A stretch of DNA of 64,000 bases, taken from the NCBI GenBank assembly GCA_943735955.1, contig OX030961.1:7017920-7081919 (forward strand), in the 5' to 3' direction. Each line of letters starts with the position of its first letter. The first letter of the stretch is position 1. Source of the stretch: Piscicola geometra (Eukaryota > Annelida > Clitellata > Hirudinida > Piscicolidae). The notes under the pieces are model-generated. The model was not told the DNA's origin, searched no databases, and saw nothing but the letters and a program-made list of their open reading frames with translations. The translations under genes and the position numbers were made by a program. This document shows, piece after piece, positions 42,264 to 53,520 of the stretch.

Positions 42264-42940
42264 TTAATTAGTTTTTATCAATCTTTCTATATTTTGTATG
42301 ATTAAAGTTCTTTACTTCTTAGTTGGGTTTGTAGTGATTATTTAAGGATGAAACATTCAAATAATTTTTTTTTAGCCCCAGTTTAAAATAAATATAAATA
42401 ATAAATGGGCTTATCAATCCCTGAATGTCAACTTATGAAGTCAGAAAATTGATAAATTAGAATACACACATTATGAAAAGTGTAAAATGGCATTGTAAAC
42501 TAAATAACATTAAAGAAGATTTAAATTATTTAAAACAGAGGAAAAGCAAGAAAAAACGTCATGACCTGGACGTTGATAGATAGGCAAACCTTATGAGCAG
42601 CTGGAAAGAATTAATCAAGTCCGAAACGCATGGTGAAAGCAAGTGAAAAGAAGTAGTTGAATTTGAGTCAACGAAATTTATTTTCTGTAAATAAAAGTCG
42701 ATAAGAAATTTATTAATTTAATAATGCTATTTTAAATTGTATAAAATACGCAGTGACGTAGAATAGGATTATTTTTTGAAAAGTATAATATCAACAAAAG
42801 TAACATTGAGCCTAACTAATTATAACTTTGAAATAAAGTTGTTCACGAGACCTCCGTAATACAAATTTATACCACTGACATCCATGAACTTAAATAAAAA
42901 AAGTAGTTTTTAAAATATTTAGAATTAGTGTAAAACTGAA
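42264..42940. other. Spacer between BolA and orphan ORF
   Basis: 677 bp, A+T-rich, containing the likely BolA poly(A) signal at 42387-42392. No other element is recognised. Confidence 0.55.
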
Positions 42941-43942
42941 ATGAAGGAAGCTCTTTCTGAAGAAAAGATGTTATGCAATGCAAAAATCTCTGAAAGTGTT
43001 AAAGATGGATCTTCGGTCAAAAATAAGTTCACAACCAAAAGTGAAGAAAGGCCATGCCGGTGGGTAAAAGCTGCCGTGAGTGTGGTTGAGCAGCCCAATG
43101 GTCACAAGACTGACTCTGAAGATTCAACCGTAAGCATCTCAGAAAGCATCTCAAAGTCTCCTGATTTTGCGTCCATATCCGTCTATTCCAACCCGCATGT
43201 TTTTCCAGAAGATACTGCATCATTAAAGGAAGAGCCGTCTGAAAAAATAGAAACCTCTTTGCAACACGCACAAAATTCAACTTGCTCGATTAAACTGTCG
43301 AACTCAAGTCATATTTGTAAAGTGAAGAAATCTAATGTCTCTAAAAAATCTAAACACTCTAATGTTTCAAGCCCTTGTATCGACCAAAAAGAAAACAGTT
43401 CTACCATCATCGAAGGCAATGCTACCAAAGACCAGCCAAAAGCAGACTGCAACTTCACGGGCATTAAATCTTCCCATCATTCACAGCTTTCCAACAAAGC
43501 TTTAAACCCTTCAGACAAATCTTTTAAGTTTGCTTCACTTCAACACCACACCAAAGCCACAATTCCGGGTTCACAGACCTTCCAAGGCAACAACACTTTC
43601 CACAGCCTTCAACAACATCATCTCTTCAACTTCCATCAACGAATTTTCTGGCAGGATTATATACGTAATAATCTTCTTCAAAACAAAATCATGGATCATT
43701 GCCCGGCTCCAACACAGCCTTTTATCATTGATGTTAACGTCGAAAGCAACTTCAACTCTCCTGTTATCTTATGTCAAAATGAAAGTAAAAATATATTTTC
43801 AAACATCAAACAGACAATTCCTCTTGTCTTCAATCATCGTCATCAAAACTCCATTCAAACACGATCTGTCAACAATCTAAGGAAAGATCTCTTTGATATC
43901 GGTTTGAAATCTTATTATGATTCTACTCCGAGTTTTCAATAA
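42941..43942 (+). CDS. Unrecognised 333-residue single-exon ORF
   Basis: I do not recognise this protein. The frame runs from ATG to TAA without an intron, which is long for an A+T-rich region of this kind, and its third positions and coding texture look gene-like. The product is S/N/K/Q-rich and probably largely disordered, with a basic patch KVKKSNVSKKSKHS near residues 126-139, a His/Gln-rich segment around residue 220, and more hydrophobic elements IFWQDYIRNNLL and FIIDVNVESNFNSPVIL toward the C terminus. There is no signal peptide or membrane helix. The stop codon TAA is embedded in an AATAAA hexamer. It could be a lineage-specific gene or a terminal exon of a longer one. Confidence 0.5.
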   Translation: MKEALSEEKMLCNAKISESVKDGSSVKNKFTTKSEERPCRWVKAAVSVVEQPNGHKTDSEDSTVSISESISKSPDFASISVYSNPHVFPEDTASLKEEPSEKIETSLQHAQNSTCSIKLSNSSHICKVKKSNVSKKSKHSNVSSPCIDQKENSSTIIEGNATKDQPKADCNFTGIKSSHHSQLSNKALNPSDKSFKFASLQHHTKATIPGSQTFQGNNTFHSLQQHHLFNFHQRIFWQDYIRNNLLQNKIMDHCPAPTQPFIIDVNVESNFNSPVILCQNESKNIFSNIKQTIPLVFNHRHQNSIQTRSVNNLRKDLFDIGLKSYYDSTPSFQ

Positions 43943-43943
43943 A
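43938..43943 (+). terminator. AATAAA overlapping the stop of the orphan ORF
   Basis: The hexamer includes the TAA stop at 43940-43942. A second AATAAA-like site occurs about 190 bases later, in CTGAATAAAG. Confidence 0.4.
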
Positions 43944-44181
43944 AATCTTGTTTAAAAAAAATTACTTTTCAAAACCAGTCTCAGAATGTTTTATTTCATC
44001 CGCACTGGAATAGCAAGCTGTAATTTAACGTAACAAGTTTTCAAAAGCTTAAATTTAGGAAAACTATATTTAGCCAAAATGATGATTCTTTAGTTTTTAT
44101 TTTTCTTATACATTTGTTTTTGTTCTGAATAAAGAAATTTAGGTTTAAAAACAAATATTTTCCAAGAAGATTTTATTTAAA

Positions 44182-44406
44182 TTATTCACTATTTAGTAAG
44201 AATTTCAAAACCTTGTATCTTATAACTAACATACAGATGTTTGCAAAATCCCTGGCTACTCGGACATTCCTCTGAATTGTCCTAATTGGAAACTGCCCCT
44301 CATCATCAACAAGAACAAAAACTTTATTGACAGATTCTTGGTATTCATCTAGCTGGCCATCTCCACTTCTACTTATGATAAATTTATCTACACACTTAGG
44401 ATACAT
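44182..44406 (-). CDS. Small minus-strand ORF, unrecognised
   Basis: A 74-codon frame, MYPKCVDKFIISRSGDG at its start and KVFVLVDDEGQFPIRTIQRN in the middle. The composition is balanced and less A/T-driven than surrounding frames, but no family is recognised and no introns or neighbours support it. It may be a chance ORF or an exon of a minus-strand gene. Confidence 0.25.
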   Translation of the reverse strand: MYPKCVDKFIISRSGDGQLDEYQESVNKVFVLVDDEGQFPIRTIQRNVRVARDFANICMLVIRYKVLKFLLNSE

Positions 44407-44458
44407 TTATCTATCCATTCACTTCATCATGTATCCATTTTGTCTTCATTTTTCATAG

Positions 44459-45328
44459 GTCCAACTGAGACGAGGAGAAAAGTTGGAGAAGGAGTGGGAG
44501 GGTGTTCCGGAGTGGAAAGTGCCACTGCTGAAGCGGCAGAGAGAACGCAGAGAGATGATGATGGTGGGTGCTTGAAAGTGTGAGTGGTTGAGGGAGTCAT
44601 GATTTTACTTTTAATTTAGCATTTTTAAAATGTTTGTGTTTTTGTGACTATAAGGGTAGTTCAAAAATAGATTTAAATGCAAAAAAACTTTTAAAATGTA
44701 GAGGAAAAGATTAAAATTAATAAAATTGGGTGAAATTTAATAAGAATAGTTAGAATAAGAATAAAATAGGAAAATCGAAGTATCCTTAATAGATAAATGA
44801 AGAAATGCCACGTTGCACTGAAAAATAATTTCAAAAAGCTGAATATATAAAAAAAAGTCCATACTTGTTATTTTTAAATCTCAAAAATAAAGTAAAGTAA
44901 AGTTGAAGGAGAATACATTTCAAATGCTCCGATTTCGTTTAGGAAGCATAGTTTTACATCTTTATCAACGTCTTGAGCTCAAATTAGAATGTCTCTCGAA
45001 AACTATTTTGTTATAATCATTAAATTATCTTTTAAAAAAAAAAAAATTTCAAATAAAAAAGCATCAATTTAGAAGCTCATTAGACATTTAACTTATGACA
45101 TCAAACTTAATCTCAATATAATTCTCCGGTATCTTTTAATCCTCCAATAAATAAATAGAAATAAATATTCACGCGAAAAAAATTATAATATTTAAATATT
45201 AAATGTTTTGAAATGTTTGACAGCTGGAACGCCAACGGCTTGAAATGCAAGAGCAAAGGGCCTTGGAGCAGCTTTTGTCGTTCCCAGAGTGGAAAAGACA
45301 GTTGCTGGTTCGTAAATGGAACAAGTGA
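44459..45328 (+). CDS. 3' exons of a protein with repeated W-K-x-x-L-L motifs
   Basis: Two exons, 44459-44563 and 45224-45328, each exactly 105 bp and in phase 0, end at a TGA. The first encodes GVPEWKVPLLKRQRERRE, the second LSFPEWKRQLLVRKWNK. The shared pattern [VF]-P-E-W-K-x-x-L-L-x-[RK] within charged helical sequence resembles short C-terminal motifs of actin-bundle-associated proteins of the espin/forked or phostensin/taperin type; that assignment is inference. Upstream exons were not identified. They may lie before 42941 or the gene may be very small. The last residues are basic. Confidence 0.45.
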
Positions 45329-48300
45329 AAAAAGAGAGAGTAAGGTGCTGAAGAGTGGTGATGACGAGTGGTGTGAATGAGTTATAGAGATATCAGGCTC
45401 AAATGCTTGACAGGGACAGAAAGATGAAAGATTTTGTTTCAAGAGATTACATATTGTCTTATTTTCGAAATAAATGGCTTCGACAGTTAAGAGAAAAAAG
45501 AATTGTTTGCTTGAAAATCTTTCTTACGATAGATCCATCAAAAAACTTTTCAATTGAAGCTTAGCAAAAACTGTTTTTATTTATTTACATTTAAAATTAT
45601 TCAACGAATATGGAAAACATTGGAAAAGGAATCTAATTATTGGTAAATTATAATAAAACAAATAAAATTCCAAAGATTTTGTTCAAATAGAAGAAACTCC
45701 GTGATAGGAATGGACTAAACTTCGATCCTTCATCTTTGCGTTTGATCTTTTCTTCTTTATAAAAAGTTATTCATCTGCAACTAAATATCTATTCGCTCTT
45801 CGATCTGAAATCAAATGCAGATCCGTTTAACGGGATAAACATTTTGTCTGTTTTCAATGCAACTCTTGATTTCCTTAAACACATTCGCTAAAATTAAGCC
45901 CCAGTTATTTATTTTTGTTTTTAAGAAACATATTTATCGAAATTCTAGTTTTACCATGCTCTAGCTTTGATCGAATTGATTTGAAATATATGCATTTTTG
46001 GCAATAAAAATTTTAAAATCAATTTACTTGTTTTTTATACATTGTGGATAAATAAAATGGTTTAAAAAAGTGTTCATTCAATTTATATACAATTTTTGAA
46101 AAAGAATTTGTTCTTAATGTTAAGAAAACCAAAATTTTAAGTATTAAAATTTTTGAAGGTATCGTGGACTCACATCAAAAATCTTCCACACTCACACGTA
46201 CATTACTCACATATACATCCATCCATCTACATTTTCATCTTTTAAAAGCAAGCTTTCGAAGTTCTTGCGACGTGTTTTAGAAATGAGAATTATAGGAAAT
46301 TAGTATCTCTCTGTATATGGTACTTTTTTCCAAAATAGTTAATATTTGTAGTGAAGGGTTACATGCGTTTGTGGTCATTTCTGTTTGAGCGCTGTCCAAG
46401 TGTTCTTCTTCAGTAAATAAAGATTATTTTATTAATGCGACTAAAACTCTTCATTTTGCATTGGATTATCATTCAGTATCGAACAATAAAAATGAGTTGA
46501 AGCAATGAACTCCAAAAAATATAACTTTATTTATTTTAATTGTTTCAAATGTAAAAATAATGAAGAAAATAAATATCTTTTTAGCCATAATTATTCCTCT
46601 CAATAAATGATATTCTGTTCTTTTAACTATGAAACAATCATCGGCATAGGAGCATCATCTGAACAACAAGTTGCTTTTTCTGGAAAACAACGTTCGTGAT
46701 AGAATTAAGTATAACCACAATTTGACTTTTGAAACTTTTTTAGAAAAACAAGAAAAGTTGATTATACTGTTCGTGGAATAAGAAGATAATTAATATTAAA
46801 ATATATTTAAAAGGAAGTGATGATTAGTAAATAAAAAAGTATAAAAATAAAATAGGGAAATTATTTATCATGAAGCTACTGAAAGCTTTTGCAGAATCTT
46901 TCGGTAACCTACATTTGAAACGTCGACCTTCGACTGATGACCAGAGTCGCAGTTGTGAAAGTTCTCCATGCAGGAACTTGAACAGGTGATTAAATTGATT
47001 GTAGCTTGGGAAAGTAATACATTTTTTATTTTGACATTTCAAATTAAAACCTTTAAATTGATGATTTTCAAGTTTTTAATATCAAATAATAAGTCAAAAT
47101 ATTCACTAATAGGTTTTCAAGATTTAAAAACTAATACCTAGCCTATACTGCATAGGAATATAAAGTAAAAGGTAATACTTCATCCATTCATTCAAGTCAT
47201 CAAATATTCAAACACTCCATTAGTTTTTAGTGGGGTTGCATATGCCAATTCAATGATTTATAAACCGAAGAAATGCAGGCAGCGATATTTAAATGTTTAA
47301 AATGTTCTGAATTAGTTTATTATTTTTCAATTAACTGATTGTTTTTAATACCATGAATTTATATTGAGAAGTATTGAAATACACTCTCAAACAGCTTAAA
47401 GTTTTGTATTAAGAATCACAAATTTCACGATCGTGTGGTACTAACGTTTCAGCTAAGAAGGTATATCAAGAAAAAAAGTCGATAAATCTCTAGTTATCAA
47501 GCTTCCTAAGGCGCCGGGAGGTTTATGCTTCAACACGAATAAATGTTGCATTATTTTAATGGGCTCTTGATATATAAGTAGACTCCACACCGCTGAAATA
47601 AACTTTTTATTAAAAAAAGTTGAAAGTATTTAATCAAGCATTCAGAACAATTAAAAATGGAGTTTAGTCTGGAATTGGGAAAGTTAATCAATGACTTAAA
47701 GGTTCATTCGTTTTAATTGCGAGTAAAGTTTGCGTGCCCATCAATCAAGACTATCTCAGAAACGGATAACAAAATCAATTAATTCTTCTTATAATATTCT
47801 GCTCAAACATTTTTTTAAATTAAAATTGGCATTGAATATTCAAAAGCAAATTTTTTAAAATGTGCTATTATGTCCAAATTATAGTAAAAAATGTTTTAAC
47901 AAAAATCGAAAGGCTGGATAAAATGTAAGAAAATTTTTTAAGTTAAGAAAATTGTAAAGGTCAATTTAACTTTCAGTAATTAAAACAGATCTTGACTTGA
48001 GGGAGGAGTTTAAATCAAGTCTAGAAATCTTTTATTTGTTTTTAGATAAAAAAAACTCAAGTGAAATATAAAACTATTTTGTATATTTAAAAATAAAACA
48101 GAATATTTTTAATTGAATTTATTCAAATTATTTTTTCAATAACTCCGGTTTCCAAACGTCTTCACGACATCTTCATTGATGTAGAACAGTATTGAGAAAG
48201 ATAGTCAATGAAGACGTGTCAATAACAAGTGAAAAAATATAATTAAATTTTTCTACGCATCTGTATTAAACAATTTAAAAACTTTAAAATGTATTTAGTA

Positions 48301-48647
48301 TATCAAACTGATGCATTTTCTGTTTCAAAAATTAAACGTAAAAGCTCAAATTATTCTTTTCAATGTAAACTCAGCGAGGTCCGTGTTAAGCTACCCATAA
48401 AAAATACAATTAATCTTAATACATTGTGTTAATGATATAGAAATAGGAGCAAAATAAAAATGATAATTAAAACAACACTTCTTGTATGCACCTCATTGTT
48501 GAGATGTCGACCATGAATGCTGAGAGTTTGATGAATTGAGGCGATGTAACGTTGCATTAATCATTCATAATAATGCGAAATTAAAAGCCCTTCTTAATGT
48601 TGCATCATTCTATACAGTTATCATCCTCATAGTGTCATTAATAAACC
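45329..48647. other. A+T-rich region without recognisable genes
   Basis: 3.3 kb of low-GC sequence; no exon, RNA gene or mobile element could be supported. It presumably holds the 3' UTR of the upstream gene and intergenic DNA. Confidence 0.6.
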
Positions 48648-48669
48648 TTTTTACTACTATCACTACTAT

Positions 48670-48754
<85 letters not shown>

Positions 48755-48758
48755 GCTG

Positions 48759-48857
<99 letters not shown>

Positions 48858-48877
48858 TTACTACTACTACTACTAAA

Positions 48878-48922
<45 letters not shown>

Positions 48923-48983
48923 GCTGCTGCTTCTACTACTTCTACTACTACTATTATTACTAATAATACTTCTACTACAAATT

Positions 48984-49076
<93 letters not shown>

Positions 49077-49110
49077 TTACTTTTTTCACTGTTACTACTA
49101 CTACTACTTT
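48648..49110. repeat. Long (TAC)n microsatellite
   Basis: About 460 bases of TAC/ACT triplets with sparse GCT, ATT, CCA, TCT and AAA interruptions. The plus strand reads as polythreonine and the minus strand as polyvaline, both spurious. The array ends about 120 bases before the signal-peptide ATG at 49229. Confidence 0.96.
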
Positions 49111-49228
49111 ATAAATATACAATTTCATTAATCAGTAAAAGGATCGACAAAAAGCCGGAAGCCAGATAAAGTCAACAGCTGGACAAGCCACTTTTTCAAC
49201 TTTTTCACACACAAAACAAACAAACGGA

Positions 49229-49429
49229 ATGATACAGCTAATACATCTCACATGTCTTACCCTGGGAATCCTCAACGTTTTTGCAACTATTGAGGTTCCT
49301 GATTGGTACAGAAGCAACCAAAGTCATTCCAATCAGAAAGTTTCCTACAAGCATGAAGACTGTCGCATGGTTAGAAAGAAAGAAGAAGTTGAACAAGCTG
49401 CTATTCTCCGTGTTCATGTTGGTGCGAAG
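49229..49429 (+). CDS. Signal-peptide exon, probable start of a membrane protein gene
   Basis: ATG 49229 opens a 67-codon exon that ends in phase 0 at a strong donor (AAG|gtgagtg). The N terminus MIQLIHLTCLTLGILNVFA is a typical secretory signal sequence, followed by a polar segment with one NQS glycosylation site and a single cysteine, then EVEQAAILRVHVGAK. I suggest it is the first exon of the gene whose transmembrane exon is at 54069, but at least one connecting exon is needed, because the next identified exon (53521) begins in phase 1. No family is recognised. Confidence 0.42.
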
Positions 49430-49452
49430 GTGAGTGGGAAGGGAGTTGAAGA

Positions 49453-49640
49453 TAGCGGGTAGCTGAGTCGGCAACGACTCTGGGCTTGACCAATAATGAA
49501 AGGTCCTAGGTTCAAGTGCAACCAATGCCCTAGTAACCCAAAGGCGCAAATGAAAATATGCAGCCTAAGTGCCCTGGAAGCCCGTTCGGGTTAAACGCCA
49601 CTATAATAATGCTCGTCATTATTATTATTATTATTATTAT
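49453..49640 (+). mobile_element. tRNA-derived SINE with (ATT)n tail
   Basis: A 188-bp element starts 23 bases inside the intron after 49429. It has an A-box-like TAGCTGAGTCGG (49459-49470), a B-box-like GGTTCAAGTGC (49508-49518), a tRNA-unrelated body, a conserved 3' block AGCCCGTTCGGGTT with a CCCG/CGGG stem, and an (ATT)n tail. AAGAT occurs at both edges (49448-49452 and 49641-49645), consistent with a target-site duplication. The tail block recurs at 55909. Confidence 0.8.
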
Positions 49641-49645
49641 TAAGA

Positions 49646-52600
49646 TGGGTTGATAGTGGAGGTTGGTTGACAGTTCTAGAAGTTTAATGGAGTCCGAAGA
49701 TCAGAAGAGTGGACTTTCTAGTCATAAAGGATTTTCTAAAATAAGTTTGTTTTGAAAGTTGGAGAGGTATATAGAAGAAAAAACTCGAAAAGAATTAAAA
49801 TATTTAGAAAAAAAAGGGAAGGGGAGGAGTTTGTCAGAAGAAAAAATAATGAAACGAAAAAAACAAAAATAAAGACGTTAAAAATGCAAAAACTTTGTTA
49901 TAAAAACTGATCGAAGCATTGGTCCTATATAATCAGGTTTACAACTGTTCAGCGATTTTCTTTAAGAGACTACCATTATAAAGTATTTATTTATACTTAT
50001 ACTTATTTATACTTTATAGATGTATGGACAGACGTCTGAAGCAATTTGTGGGTTTATGTTTAAAGCAATGAGGAAAGATGGAAAACTGATTAGATAGAAG
50101 ATCTAAGAAAAATAGAATAGAAATAAGATGCCAGAGGAAGGAAGCGTAATGGATGCAAAATGCAAACGTAATGGCTTCCTAGGACCCAGGGCGACTCACA
50201 AAGCGGTGATTGAATTTGGCGGCATGCCAGGATATACATGCATTGAGGCAATGACAAACAATCTAGCATAAAGAAACAGAAAGAAAAGTATTGGCTGGAT
50301 GAAAATAGCTCAATTATGCGAGCACCGCAAAAGCAGCATAAGCACCCTGCCAACACGATTGCCATTGTTTATCCAAGTAACATGCAAATGAGATATTTAT
50401 TGCATAAACTTTCCGTGCAAAACATAATTTTTCACTTTTTCACCAAAGTTCTGTAGTCTCTTTGGAACTCATTAAGCTAAATGTGATCAAAATCTCTCAC
50501 GACTATAAAACAAAATTAATACTTTTGTGAAAAACAATACTAAAAATCAAATGAAAAAAACATTATTTTGTTAAAAGTTGTGGCTTTGAGATTATCAAAA
50601 TGGCGATATTGTCGGAGAAGTAAATTCTCGCAAAATCAATAGTGGTTTCATCGGTAAAGTGTGGCATATACAGTTGTCGAAGTCAAGAAAAACTAAAAGT
50701 TATTTTTAATTTTTAAGAAATATAAAAAATGATCAGGAAAATAACCTATTCAGCATTTTAAAATAAAAATATTGGTCGTTCAGGATGCGACTGGACCTAC
50801 TGAAGGCTTCTTATCGCAAGGACTGAGATAATGGTTGTGTCGAATTACGAAGCATAAGAGACGCATTTTGTTTGAGTTTATTCAAACACTAATTCAGACA
50901 GATTGGAAAAAACTTGAACAAGATAACTCCTAATCCGTTTGAAAATATTAAAATTTAAACAAAACGTAAAACGCATATTTAGGGAAAGTAAAATCATCAA
51001 AACTCTAGGTACCTCAATTCAATTTATGACGGTCAAATGAGTGCAAAGAAAGGTGTCATGAATGTAGGACTTTAGAGCTAAAACTATATGTTTTTCTAAT
51101 TAATTGCATATTGATTCAGAGAAAATGCCATTAATGAAAAGGTTAGATGAAGATGAGTTGTCTTTTCTCTAATTTAACTCCTCAACTTGATCGCATAACT
51201 TACCAGTTAAATAGTTGAAAAAAACTAATTTTAAAGCTTTTAACTGCTCTCATTGCTCTCATTATTTGTAAACTTTTATGACTTTGGCTGCACACCATGT
51301 CTGCTTCATGACTCCTTCAATAATCAAGTTTATCGGCCCACTCAGAGCATAATTTCCAAACCACTTTTCAACCCAAGACGGGATAAACTTATTAAGATTG
51401 TCTAAAAAGTCGAAACGAAAAATAAATGTGTTTTTACATTTGTGTTTTAAAAATTACTTTTCATGAAAATTGCAATTTTTCATTTCGAGAACGGAGGGAG
51501 ATTTCTTGAAAAAGGCTTTTAGTTCTTTGATTACTCGGCAAATAAATAAATTTCCAAAGAATGAAAAAATAGCAAACATAAATGTTCAAAGAAAAAATAG
51601 AATAAAAAAATAAATTATTTGATAAGTAATTGGTCGATTTTCATAAAATCACTCGGATTATATTACCAAATATTGAACCAGGTGCAATATAAAACCGAAT
51701 AAAAACTGTATAAAAAATTACCTCGTTATACATTTTTGAACTTCATATCTTCAAATGATTATTGATGAAATGGAAATCTCTCAATTTATCATAAGGTTTT
51801 TATATTTATGAAAAAGGCGACTTTTGGAGTATAATCAATCATTTCACTAGTGAAGTGAAACGTGAAAAATTCTTAAAAATTCAATTTTACATTAAATTAA
51901 AAATTTATCCTGTTTGAAATGCTTCCATAACGCTCTGAGGCCAAGGCACGCGCGGGTAGGTGAATGTAAACTCTGAACCCCAATCCAAATGCCATCTTAA
52001 TCGCTTTTTCAGCAGCCATTTCCTCCTAGTTCTGCCTCCTTCAGATTACAGATAAGCGTTTCTGTCCAGCAATGAACTTTTTGTGATTTAACATGGAAAA
52101 GCGTCTTTAAAAACGTCTTAAAAGTCTTTCTGTTTCATAAACAAAGATTAGCTCTCAAAATTTGGTGCTAAAAATCGGTAAAATAAAAATAATTTTTTTA
52201 AACGTTATTTAAATTTTTATATTTTTAAAACCGATTTTTTGCCAACAAAAGCATAAACGGCGTGAAAGAGCATCTTGTATTCCTTGAACAAAAGATTGTT
52301 TAAACTTATATTTTGTTGAATATTTTTTTTCACAACTATTTTTTCTAATAAAAAAAATTAAAACGTGAAAACGAAACGAGATTAAATCATGAAACTTGAA
52401 TACTATGTAAAAAGATTTTTTCAACTTTTTTCTCCGGAATTATAATAACGAAATGTTGAGCTGAGGTCACCTCAAATCACGATTAACAAAATCCAAGTGG
52501 TCCAAAGAATCATCGACTTGAGCACGCCGATAAGAATTTGTTATTGGACGCACACAATTAGTCAACACTCAAGAGTAGAAGAAGTGTTGGAAAGGTCATT

Positions 52601-53520
52601 CTTAGGGGTAAAAGCATATAAATCTTAAAATTCCCGCCTTCAGTCTGAACAAACAGTAAGTTTATTTTTGTCCTGGCTCAGTGAACCTTTTGTCAAAAAC
52701 TCTTCAAAATGACTTCTCATGAATAGTGAAAATAAAACAATTCTAAAATCTACTTTTAAAATAAACAATTCATAATTTGTAAAAAACTTTAAAAAAATGA
52801 ATAAATAATTTAGCAAAATGTCACTAAAAATCGAAAAAGATGACTTGATTTCAGTAAGCCTCAAATCAAATTTTTTCTTAAATATAATCACATGGGGTTC
52901 AGGTCTTTTTTCAAAATAGAAATAAAGATAATTAGATTGACCATCTTTTCCGCTTTAAACTAATTATAAAACTAATGAAGCCATTATACTCAACACGAAA
53001 ATTTTACTTTTTCAACATTCAACATCCGTTCCAGCATGTGTTCCAACAGCTTTTCAAATTTTATAAATGAAAGTGCATGAAAGGGTTAAAACTGAGTAGG
53101 TATTACGCGTAAATAAATATAGAAATATTTAAAATTATATTTGTCGAACAATAAAATATATCGTGAAAAAATAAAGTGATTGATGTAAATCGAAAAAAAC
53201 AAATAGTTGTTGGAAAAAATAGGTATAAAATTCTCTGTCTCTAGGTGTAAAAAAAATAAATTTGTACAATAAATCGTTGCCCTGTCATATTCAAGGTCGT
53301 AAGTCTTTTATTTTTAAAATTCAACTTGAAAATAAAACTTTAATTTCTAGTAAACATTGTTTTATGGCAATAGAATACACATTTGAAAGTTGATTTCTAA
53401 ATAGCTCCTTCTTCAAGAATTATAAAAGTGAAACTAAATGAAATATATTAAGATTAATTCATCGATAGATATATCTATTCAATAGATTAGAAAAGTTATT
53501 TCCATTTCAAGATTTTATAG
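49646..53520. other. Probable intronic region, no exon identified
   Basis: 3.9 kb, mostly A+T-rich. At least one exon linking 49429 and 53521 should lie here if they are one gene. An open stretch around 52455-52600 was examined but its phases do not fit. Confidence 0.5.

Noticed and set aside
48536..49128. Long polythreonine (plus) and polyvaline (minus) reading frames
   Set aside because: They are translations of the (TAC)n array on each strand, not genes.
52455..52600. Possible exon linking the signal peptide to 53521
   Set aside because: The frame is open, but no donor gives the phase 1 exit required by the exon at 53521, and there is no homology.
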